A DNA stretch of 15,340 nucleotides from CAZXVW01 sp964644025 (GTDB taxonomy: Bacteria; Acidobacteriota; Terriglobia; Bryobacterales; Bryobacteraceae). The DNA lies in assembly GCA_964644025.1 (NCBI GenBank), contig CAZXVW010000106.1, forward strand, positions 1 to 15,340, read 5' to 3'. The position numbers and the translations under genes are program-made. The notes beneath the pieces are model-generated. The model did not search any database. It saw only the letters and a program-made list of their open reading frames with translations, and had not been told where the DNA came from. Of this stretch, positions 6,355-13,577 are shown piece by piece; the stretch's first letter is position 1; the number at the start of each line of letters is the position of its first letter.

Positions 6355-9300
6355 ATGTTCGCCAGGGTCATCGAATGGTCGATCCAGAACCGGTTCCTGG
6401 TCTTGTTGACGACGGTCTTCCTTATCTTCGGCGGCATCTACTCGCTCCAGAAGACGCCGCTCGACGCCATTCCCGATCTCTCCGACGTGCAGGTCATCAT
6501 CTACACCGAGTATCCGGGTCAGGCCCCGCAAATCGTCGAGGATCAGATCACCTATCCGTTGACCACCCAGATGCTCGCCGTCCCCTATGCGAAGGTGGTC
6601 CGCGGCTACTCGTTCTTCGGCTTCTCCTTCGTCTACATCATCTTTGAGGACGGCACCGATATGTACTGGGCCCGCAGCCGGGTGCTGGAGTACTTGAATT
6701 ACGTCGCCGGGCGGCTCCCGAAAGGCGTCACTCCGTCACTGGGGCCGGATGCCACCGGCGTCGGCTGGGCCTTCATCTATGCGCTCACCTCCGACCGTCA
6801 TGACCTGGCCGAACTACGTACCCTGCAGGACTGGTACCTCAAGTATGAACTCACCAGCGTCCCCGGCGTTTCCGAGGTGGCGAGCATCGGCGGCTTCGTT
6901 CGGCAGTACCAGATCACCGTGGACCCGAACAAGCTGCGCGCTTACAACATCCCGATCTCGAAAATCCGCGCCGCCGTCCAGCGCAGCAATAACGATGTCG
7001 GCGGCCGCCTGCTGGAGGTCGCCGAAAAGGAATTCATGATCCGCGGGCTCGGCTACATTGAATCCCTCGACGACGTTCGCAACATCGCCGTCGGCGTCGA
7101 CGGCAACGGCACCCCTATCCTGCTCAGTGATATCGCCCGCGTCGGCTACGGTCCGGAAATCCGCCGCGGCCTCGCCGACTGGAACGGCGAGGGGGAAACC
7201 GTTGGCGGCATCGTTGTCGTCCGTTACGGCGCCAACGTCCGCCAGGTCATCCGCGACGTCAAGGCAAAACTGGCTTCCCTTCAGAAAGGCTTGCCCGAGG
7301 GCGTCAAGATCGAGGTCGCCTACGACCGCGAAACCCTGATCGAGCGCGCCATCGACACGCTGAAAGAAAAGCTTCTCGAGGAGAGCATCGTCGTCGCCGT
7401 CGTTTGCATCATCTTCCTGCTTCATTTCCGCAGCGCATTGGTGGCCATTATCACCCTCCCCGTAGCCATCTTGATTTCGTTCATCATCATGCTGCAGCAA
7501 GGGCTGACGGCCAATATTATGTCGCTCGGAGGGATTGCGATCGCCATCGGCGCCATGGTCGACGCTGCGATCATCATGATCGAAAACGCCCACAAGCACC
7601 TCGAACGCGACGCCGGTAAAAAGCCTCACTGGCGTATCATCGCTGACGCCGCCACCGAGGTCGGCCCGGCCTTGTTCTATTCGCTGCTGGTGATTACCGT
7701 CTCGTTCATGCCCGTCTTCACCCTCGAAGCCCAGGAAGGCCGTCTCTTCAAGCCCTTGGCTTTCACCAAGACTTATGCCATGGCCGCCGCGGCGCTGCTC
7801 TCGATCACCCTGGTGCCGGTGTTGATGGGTTACTGGATCCGGGGCAAGATTCCACCCGAGCGGAAGAACCCGATCAACCGGTTTCTGATCTGGCTGTACC
7901 ATCCGCTGCTCGAATTCGTCTTGCGCTTCAAATGGCCGGTGCTGGCGGCGTCGGTTCTGATCGTGGCGGTAACGGTGATTCCGTTCCGGCGCCTCGGCTC
8001 CGAGTTCATGCCGCCGCTATGGGAAGGCGATCTGCTTTACATGCCCACCACCTTGCCCGGCATCTCGATTACCAAGGCCAGGGAGATCTTGCAGCAGACC
8101 GACAAAATCATCAAGACGTTCCCCGAGGTTGACCACGTCTTCGGCAAGATCGGCCGCGCCGAGACGGCTACCGACCCGGCGCCCCTGTCGATGATCGAAA
8201 CCACCATTACGCTCAAGCCGGAAAGTGAGTGGCGCCCCGGCATGACCCCTGACAAACTCACCGATGAGATGAATGCGGCCATCCAAATCCCCGGCGTAAC
8301 CAACGCCTGGACGATGCCCATTAAGACCCGCATCGACATGCTCTCGACGGGCATCAAAACCCCAGTGGGCATTAAAGTCGCCGGTCCCGATCTCCGGGTG
8401 CTTGAGCAGCTCGGAAAACAGATCGAGTCCGTTGTGCGAAATGTTCCCGGAACCCTGAGCGTCTACGCCGAGCGCGTCATGGGAGGCAATTACCTCGACC
8501 TCGATATCAAGAGAGAGGAAATCGCCCGTTACGGTTTGACCGTCGGCGACGTCGAAGATGTTATCCAGACCGCGATCGGCGGCATGAATCTCACCACCAC
8601 GGTCGAAGGACTGGAGCGCTATCCCGTCAATCTCCGCTACAGCCGCGAGCTCCGGGACAACCTGCCCGCCCTCCGCGCAGTCCTGGTGTCTACGCCTTCC
8701 GGCCAGCACATCCCGCTCGGCCAGCTCGTCGACATGCGTTACGTCATCGGACCGCCTTCCATCAAGAGCGAGAACGCGCGGCCCAATGCCTGGATCTACG
8801 TGGATCTGCGCGGAATCGACGTCGGCACTTACGTGGAGCGGGCTCAAAAAGCGGTCGAGGGACAGGTCAAAATCCCGGCTGGCTACACCATCGGCTGGAG
8901 CGGCCAGTACGAATACATGCAGCGCGCCCAGCAGCGGCTGATGTACGTGATCCCGCTCACGATCCTCATCATCTTCGTCATCATCTACATCAACACCGAA
9001 TCTGTGGTCAAGACCGGAATCGTCTTCCTCGCCCTTCCGTTCGCCGTCGTCGGCTCGGTCTGGTTGCTCTACTTGCTGAACTACAACCTGAGTATCGCCG
9101 TTTGGGTGGGGGTGATCGCACTCGCCGGAATCAGCGCCGAAACCGGCGTCGTGATGCTGCTCTATCTCGATGTGGCGTACGAGAACTTCCTGAAACGGGG
9201 AGCGCTCAAGACCCGGCTGGACCTGGCGGATGCGGTTTACGAGGGCGCCGTCAAACGGGTCCGGCCGAAGGTAATGACCGTGTGCGTGATTATCGCCGGC

Positions 9301-9498
9301 CTGCTGCCGATTATGTGGAGCCACGGCACCGGCGCCGACGTCATGAAACGGATCGCCGCCCCTATGGTGGGAGGCGTCGTCACTTCCGCCCTCATGGAGC
9401 TGATCATCTTCCCGATCGTCTTCTACCTGTGGCGAAGCCATAAGCTCCCCCAGGGCGGCAAGTTCACCGGGTTCCACCATCTGAAGGAGACACCATGA
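6355..9498 (+). CDS. cusA: CusA-type HME-RND heavy-metal efflux permease
   Basis: At 1047 residues it has the usual length of this family. Recognisable segments are TPLDAIPDLSDVQVII, EYPGQAPQIVEDQITYPLTT, the RGYSFFGFSFVYIIFEDGTD loop, the transmembrane-4 segment GAMVDAAIIMIENAHKHLE (D403, E410), SRLGSEFMPP-like strand RRLGSEFMPPLWEGDLLYMP, RIDMLSTGIKTPVGIKVAGP, ENARPNAWIYVDLRG, and the second-half transmembrane block IALAGISAETGVVMLLYLD. The transmembrane-4 sequence is of the Cu(I)/Ag(I) CusA type rather than the CzcA type (DFGxxVD), which points to monovalent copper or silver. The trimer takes metal from the periplasm or membrane and uses proton import to drive it to the channel. GGAGGA lies 3-4 nt upstream of the ATG, and the gene starts 9 nt after cusB. 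Its TGA overlaps the next ATG (ATGA). I did not map the periplasmic Met cluster residue by residue, so the metal call is strong but not proven. Confidence 0.95.
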   Translation: MFARVIEWSIQNRFLVLLTTVFLIFGGIYSLQKTPLDAIPDLSDVQVIIYTEYPGQAPQIVEDQITYPLTTQMLAVPYAKVVRGYSFFGFSFVYIIFEDGTDMYWARSRVLEYLNYVAGRLPKGVTPSLGPDATGVGWAFIYALTSDRHDLAELRTLQDWYLKYELTSVPGVSEVASIGGFVRQYQITVDPNKLRAYNIPISKIRAAVQRSNNDVGGRLLEVAEKEFMIRGLGYIESLDDVRNIAVGVDGNGTPILLSDIARVGYGPEIRRGLADWNGEGETVGGIVVVRYGANVRQVIRDVKAKLASLQKGLPEGVKIEVAYDRETLIERAIDTLKEKLLEESIVVAVVCIIFLLHFRSALVAIITLPVAILISFIIMLQQGLTANIMSLGGIAIAIGAMVDAAIIMIENAHKHLERDAGKKPHWRIIADAATEVGPALFYSLLVITVSFMPVFTLEAQEGRLFKPLAFTKTYAMAAAALLSITLVPVLMGYWIRGKIPPERKNPINRFLIWLYHPLLEFVLRFKWPVLAASVLIVAVTVIPFRRLGSEFMPPLWEGDLLYMPTTLPGISITKAREILQQTDKIIKTFPEVDHVFGKIGRAETATDPAPLSMIETTITLKPESEWRPGMTPDKLTDEMNAAIQIPGVTNAWTMPIKTRIDMLSTGIKTPVGIKVAGPDLRVLEQLGKQIESVVRNVPGTLSVYAERVMGGNYLDLDIKREEIARYGLTVGDVEDVIQTAIGGMNLTTTVEGLERYPVNLRYSRELRDNLPALRAVLVSTPSGQHIPLGQLVDMRYVIGPPSIKSENARPNAWIYVDLRGIDVGTYVERAQKAVEGQVKIPAGYTIGWSGQYEYMQRAQQRLMYVIPLTILIIFVIIYINTESVVKTGIVFLALPFAVVGSVWLLYLLNYNLSIAVWVGVIALAGISAETGVVMLLYLDVAYENFLKRGALKTRLDLADAVYEGAVKRVRPKVMTVCVIIAGLLPIMWSHGTGADVMKRIAAPMVGGVVTSALMELIIFPIVFYLWRSHKLPQGGKFTGFHHLKETP

Positions 9499-10211
9499 GA
9501 TCCGCAATCTTGTTTCTGATCGCCGCGCAATTTCTTTCGGCCGAGACCTTCCCGGTCATCCACCGGAAAACCGCCTGGCGGGATGGTAAGGGCACGGTCG
9601 AGATCACCGACGGCGGGATCGTCTTCACCGCCAAGAAGCAAAAGAACAGCCGGAAGTGGAGCTGGCTTGATATCCAGTACTTCGACCGCATCAGCGAAAC
9701 GGAGTTCAATATTCTCACCTACGAGGACCAGAAGCGTTACCTGGGCCGGGACCGCTCCTACCGCTTTGTGATCACCGACGGAAAGCTCACCGACGCCCTG
9801 TTCGAACGCATCAGCCGGCACCTGGGACGGCCGGTGACCAACCGGGTGGTCCGCGAGCCGGCCAAGGTTCTCTACCGGGTTCCGGTGAAGCACCTCCACA
9901 CCTTCGGCGGCTGCGAAGGAACGCTCGAATTCACTCGCGATGCCATTTACTACGTGACCGCTCACAAGAAAGACGCCCGCCAGTGGCTGCTGGCACGGGA
10001 TGTCAACTCCGTCTGGTCGATGAATCCTTACCAGCTTGCGCTTCACGTATACGACAATAACCGGCGGGAGTTCAGCCGCACGCGGGTGTATCAGTTTGAG
10101 TTGAAGCGGCCGCTGGATGCGGCATTCTATCGCGAGCTGAAACTGAAGATGTACCAGTTGCAGACCACGCATCTGCCGCTGGCCGGAAGCGGCGCCCGGC
10201 AAGGCGAATGA
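9495..10211 (+). CDS. Secreted protein of unknown function with two tandem copies of one domain
   Basis: I do not recognise this 238-residue protein. It begins with a likely signal peptide (MRSAILFLIAAQFLSA, cleavage before ET) and has no lipobox or further membrane segment. Its body is an internal duplication: residues 33-111 align with 142-222 at a nearly constant offset of 109-110. Matching pairs include G33/G142, T34/T143, E36/E145, I42/I151, W55/W164, D59/D169, Y76/Y186, R81/R191, R85/R195, R87/R197, Y89/Y199 and F91/F201; RDRSYRF in copy 1 corresponds to RTRVYQF in copy 2. The strand pattern followed by a final helix looks like a PH- or GRAM-type fold, but that is inference. There is one Cys (C140) and no His/Met-rich motif, so direct copper binding is not evident. 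The ATG overlaps the cusA stop (ATGA) and AAGGAGA (9484-9490) precedes it, so it is probably translated with the pump and may be a periplasmic accessory factor. Confidence 0.85.
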   Translation: MRSAILFLIAAQFLSAETFPVIHRKTAWRDGKGTVEITDGGIVFTAKKQKNSRKWSWLDIQYFDRISETEFNILTYEDQKRYLGRDRSYRFVITDGKLTDALFERISRHLGRPVTNRVVREPAKVLYRVPVKHLHTFGGCEGTLEFTRDAIYYVTAHKKDARQWLLARDVNSVWSMNPYQLALHVYDNNRREFSRTRVYQFELKRPLDAAFYRELKLKMYQLQTTHLPLAGSGARQGE

Positions 10212-10215
10212 ACGA

Positions 10216-10236
10216 GCTCCGGTAGGCCGCCGGAGC
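10216..10236 (+). other. Small hairpin between the duplicated-domain gene and copA
   Basis: GCTCCGG (10216-10222) pairs perfectly with CCGGAGC (10230-10236) around a 7-nt loop, 4 nt after the upstream stop codon. No T-run follows, so it is unlikely to end transcription. It could be an RNA-processing or stability element that adjusts copA level relative to the RND genes. The ribosome-binding site GGAGGA for copA lies 24 nt further on and is not part of the stem. Confidence 0.35.
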
Positions 10237-10272
10237 CAGACGGGCAAGGAAGACGTCCTGGAGGAATGTTTC

Positions 10273-12774
10273 ATGAATCAAGAAAGCGGCACTCGCCACG
10301 ATGACGAAGGCGGTCACGGCGGCCAGTCCCCCATCGTGGCCAAGGACCCGGTATGCGGGATGACAGTTACAGTGAATACGGCGGCCGGGCATCTCGATTA
10401 CGAGGGCCGGCGTTACTATTTTTGCAGCGGACACTGCCTGGCGAAATTTCAGGAAAACCCGGCCGCCTGGGCCGGTGCTCCGGCCCTGGTGGGGCTGGAG
10501 CAGCCCGCACGTGAGATCAAAGCTCCGGCCGTGGCAACCGCTGTGAGCAACGCCGTCTGGACTTGCCCAATGCACCCGGAGGTGAAGCGGGACAGGCCGG
10601 GGCCCTGCCCGAAATGCGGAATGGCGCTGGAAATGGAAACACCGGTCGCAGAGAGAGGTAAGACCGAATACACTTGCCCGATGCACTCCGAGGTTGTCCG
10701 GCTCGAAGCGGGTGCCTGCCCGATTTGCGGGATGGCGCTGGAGCCGCGGACCGTCGCCGCCGTCGGAGAAGAGAACCCCGAGCTTCGCGATATGAAGCGG
10801 CGGTTCTGGATCAGCCTCATCTTGACCATCCCCGTGCTGCTGACCACGATGATGGAATGGATCCCGGGCAATCCCCTGGCCGGTGCCCCCGGCCGGCCGG
10901 TGGCCTGGGTCCAATTCGCGCTGGCCACGCCGGTGGTTCTCTGGGGCGGCTGGCCGTTCTTTGTGCGCGCCTGGGCGTCACTGGTCAGCCGCAGCCTGAA
11001 CATGTTTACGCTGATCGCGATGGGAACCGGCACGGCCTATTTCTATAGCGTGGTCGCTATGCTGTTGCCGGGCATCTTTCCCGCTTCGTTCCGCGGCGCC
11101 GGCGGCTATCCGGATGTCTATTTCGAAGCCGCCGCCACCATCACGACTCTGGTCCTGCTCGGGCAGGTGCTGGAGCTGCGCGCCCGCAGCCAGACCAGCA
11201 GCGCCATCAAGGCGCTGTTGGGGCTCGCCCCGAACACGGCCCGGCTGGTGGAGGAAGACGGGAACGAGCGGGATGTCCCCCTGGAGGAAGTGCAGCCGGG
11301 TCATCACTTGCGCGTCCGGCCGGGCGAGAAAATCCCGGTGGACGGCATCATCGTAGAGGGCCGCAGTTCCGTCGATGAATCCATGGTGACCGGCGAACCG
11401 CTGCCGGTTGAGAAAGGTCCCGGCGACCGGGTTACCGGCGGCACGGTGAACGGAACCGGCGGCTTCGTGATGAAGGCCGAGCGGGTCGGCGCGGACACGC
11501 TGCTGGCGCGGATCGTCCAGATGGTCAGCGAGGCGCAGCGCAGCCGGGCGCCCATTCAGCGCCTGGCGGATGTGGTCTCCTCCTACTTCGTCCCGGCGGT
11601 GGTGCTGGTCGCGGTGGCGACTTTCGCCGTTTGGGGTATCTGGGGCCCCGAACCCCGGATGGCCCACGCGCTGGTGAACGCCGTGGCGGTGCTGATTGTC
11701 GCCTGCCCGTGCGCGCTGGGGCTGGCCACCCCGGTTTCGATCATGGTCGGCACCGGCCGGGGCGCGATGGCCGGCGTTCTGATCAAGAACGCCGAAGCGC
11801 TGGAGACACTCGAAAAAGTCGACACCCTGGTCGTGGACAAGACCGGGACCCTGACCGAGGGCAAGCCTAAGGTGGTGAGCGTGAAAGCCCGCCGTGGGTA
11901 TACCGAACAGGAAGTGCTCGGTTGGGCGGCCAGCCTGGAACGCGGCAGTGAGCATCCGCTGGCCGGCGCCATCCTCGAGGCGGCGCGGCAGCGCGACTTG
12001 GCTCTGGCCCAGGTCAGTGACTTTCAATCGGTCACCGGCGAGGGTGTCGAGGGTTTTCTCGGCGACGTGCCGGTGGCGCTCGGCAACGAAAGACTCCTGG
12101 AGAAGAACAGCATCCACGCCGGTGGGTTTGCGGCTGTTGCTGCTGAACTCCGCAGCCAGGGGCAGACCGTTATCTTTGTCGTGGCCAACGGCGAGGTGGC
12201 CGGGCTGATTGGTATCGCGGACCCGATCAAGGAATCGACCCGCGAAGCCATCGCCACGCTCCACGGGGAAGGCATTCGCGTCGTCATGGCCACCGGCGAC
12301 AATCAAAAAACGGCCGAGGCCGTGGGGCGGGAACTCCACCTTGACGACGTTCGGGGGGAAGTGTTACCCGACCGGAAAAGCGAAGTCGTCAAGGAACTTC
12401 AGCACCAGGGCCGCCGGGTGGCGATGGCCGGTGACGGTATTAACGACGCGCCCGCGCTCGCCCAGGCCGACGTCGGCATCGCCATGGGAACCGGCGCCGA
12501 CGTGGCCATGGAAAGCGCCGGCGTCACGCTGGTTAAGGGCGACCTCCGCGGCATCGTGAAAGCCATCAAACTGAGCCGCGCCACCATGCGCAACATCCGG
12601 CAGAACCTGGTCTGGGCGTTCCTTTACAACACGCTGGGAATTCCTCTCGCCGCCGGCGTCCTGTACCCCTGGTTCGGACTGCTGCTCAGCCCGATCATTG
12701 CCAGCGCGGCCATGACGTTCAGTTCCGTGTCGGTCATCAGCAACGCGCTGCGTCTCCGAAAGGTCTCCTTGTAA
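10273..12774 (+). CDS. copA: Copper-translocating P1B-type ATPase with N-terminal YHS and two HMBD modules
   Basis: An 833-residue pump that uses ATP to move Cu(I) out of the cytoplasm. In order: a YHS domain (DPVCGMTV, C28; YYFCSGHCLAKF, C51 and C55); a heavy-metal-binding module TCPMHPEV...CPKCGM (C98, M100, H101, C112, C115, M117); and a second, TCPMHSEV...CPICGM (C135, M137, H138, C149, C152, M154). The ATPase core follows: TGEP actuator (373-376), CPC in the metal-path helix (C478, C480), DKTGT with phosphorylated D522, SEHPLA with H561, and GDGINDAPA (720-728). YN (785-786) and MTFSS (814-818) in the last helices are the Cu(I)-type ligands. The usual N-terminal CxxC HMA domain is absent; the YHS/HMBD block replaces it. 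GGAGGA (10260-10265) lies 7 nt before the ATG. As the last operon gene it would feed periplasmic copper to the CusABC-like pump. Confidence 0.95.
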   Translation: MNQESGTRHDDEGGHGGQSPIVAKDPVCGMTVTVNTAAGHLDYEGRRYYFCSGHCLAKFQENPAAWAGAPALVGLEQPAREIKAPAVATAVSNAVWTCPMHPEVKRDRPGPCPKCGMALEMETPVAERGKTEYTCPMHSEVVRLEAGACPICGMALEPRTVAAVGEENPELRDMKRRFWISLILTIPVLLTTMMEWIPGNPLAGAPGRPVAWVQFALATPVVLWGGWPFFVRAWASLVSRSLNMFTLIAMGTGTAYFYSVVAMLLPGIFPASFRGAGGYPDVYFEAAATITTLVLLGQVLELRARSQTSSAIKALLGLAPNTARLVEEDGNERDVPLEEVQPGHHLRVRPGEKIPVDGIIVEGRSSVDESMVTGEPLPVEKGPGDRVTGGTVNGTGGFVMKAERVGADTLLARIVQMVSEAQRSRAPIQRLADVVSSYFVPAVVLVAVATFAVWGIWGPEPRMAHALVNAVAVLIVACPCALGLATPVSIMVGTGRGAMAGVLIKNAEALETLEKVDTLVVDKTGTLTEGKPKVVSVKARRGYTEQEVLGWAASLERGSEHPLAGAILEAARQRDLALAQVSDFQSVTGEGVEGFLGDVPVALGNERLLEKNSIHAGGFAAVAAELRSQGQTVIFVVANGEVAGLIGIADPIKESTREAIATLHGEGIRVVMATGDNQKTAEAVGRELHLDDVRGEVLPDRKSEVVKELQHQGRRVAMAGDGINDAPALAQADVGIAMGTGADVAMESAGVTLVKGDLRGIVKAIKLSRATMRNIRQNLVWAFLYNTLGIPLAAGVLYPWFGLLLSPIIASAAMTFSSVSVISNALRLRKVSL

Positions 12775-13577
12775 GCTGGGAATTGTGGTGACAACGAAAT
12801 GTTGCGTTTGCGGCCGGCTCGTCGCGCCGGAGGCACCGGTTGCCGCTGGGGGCCGCCAAACAGGCGGAGAAGATCCACGTCGCTAACTACAATCACACCA
12901 CGCCGGCTCCCATGGTGGCCCACGGCATGGTGACCAAAGTGCCGATTCAGTGGGTACAAAGGATTCGCCCTGCCGAGCACGGCGGCATGAACGGTGGGCT
13001 CCTCTTCCGGCTCGGATGGAACCACGCGCGGAGCCGCGCAAGAAAAGACCCTCTCGGGGATCTGGGTGACCCGGAGGTGGTTTAGCGATCCGGCTATCTG
13101 TTCGCCGGCGAGCTTGGCGACTGAGTGGACGCGCTCGTAATCAAGGACCCTTTCCAGCTTCAGCGCGGCGGTTGAACAGCGCTTCCGGCTTTCGCGCGAC
13201 TTGAAACCGATCTTCGGCGGACGGAACCCTTTGGGGAGGCCCGGCCACGATGCTGATCTCTTCATCGCGAGCGAAACTACGCCCCAGCAGCCGCTCCCCG
13301 GTGGACTTCACGTCCCCGGGCAATTGACCTGTTCCCTGCGTGGAGACGTTTGCATGGCAAGTCCTCGTCGTTTGATAGTGATAAGCCGGCTTTTCGGGGG
13401 TAATGGAGACTGCGCTCGTCTGTCCTTCCACCAGTCGTTTCCTTACTCCGGACAACTCCGGTCGCAACATGTTCCATCCGCAGTGCTGTGCCGGTGATTC
13501 GCGCCGCGAAGCCCTCCGCGCCCACGGTCCGCCGGTGTCCCCCGTTTTCTCCATAAGGCTGCCTTGGCCTTCTGCCG
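12775..13577. other. About 800-bp stretch with no convincing gene
   Basis: I see no recognisable domain, tRNA, CRISPR repeat or insertion-sequence end here. Several open frames of 65-213 codons exist on both strands, but they overlap each other, lack good ribosome-binding sites and carry no family motif; open frames of this size are expected by chance at this GC content. On the minus strand, frames starting near 13265 and 13728 have slightly protein-like stretches (KLERVLDYERVHSVAKLAGE, SFARDEEISIVAGPPQRV), which could be remnants of a decayed gene. A 10-bp palindrome, AAGCCGGCTT, lies at 13383-13392. No clear terminator for the copA operon was found. The only item listed separately is the short Cys-rich ORF at its left edge. 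Confidence 0.6.
12788..12886 (+). CDS. Doubtful 32-residue Cys-rich ORF directly after copA
   Basis: A GTG start at 12788 (or 12785) follows GGGA (12778-12781) by 6 nt and encodes VTTKCCVCGRLVAPEAP and a Gly/Arg-rich end, stopping at TAA 12884-12886. The CCVC cluster resembles half of a zinc ribbon or a small metal-binding peptide, and it lies only 13 nt after the copper ATPase. There is no second Cys pair, and the codon count is too small to judge by codon use. It could be a small copper-binding peptide, the start of a decayed gene, or chance. Treat it as a hint only. Confidence 0.2.
   Translation: MTTKCCVCGRLVAPEAPVAAGGRQTGGEDPRR

Noticed and set aside
8017..9507. 496-codon open frame on the minus strand
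   Set aside because: It lies opposite cusA, is dominated by Asp, His and Arg as expected from the complement of RND codons, and shows no domain.
12624..13265. 213-codon open frame on the minus strand covering the copA end and the following gap
   Set aside because: It runs antisense into the conserved last helices of CopA, and I recognise no domain. Kept only as a possible decayed remnant in the gap entry.
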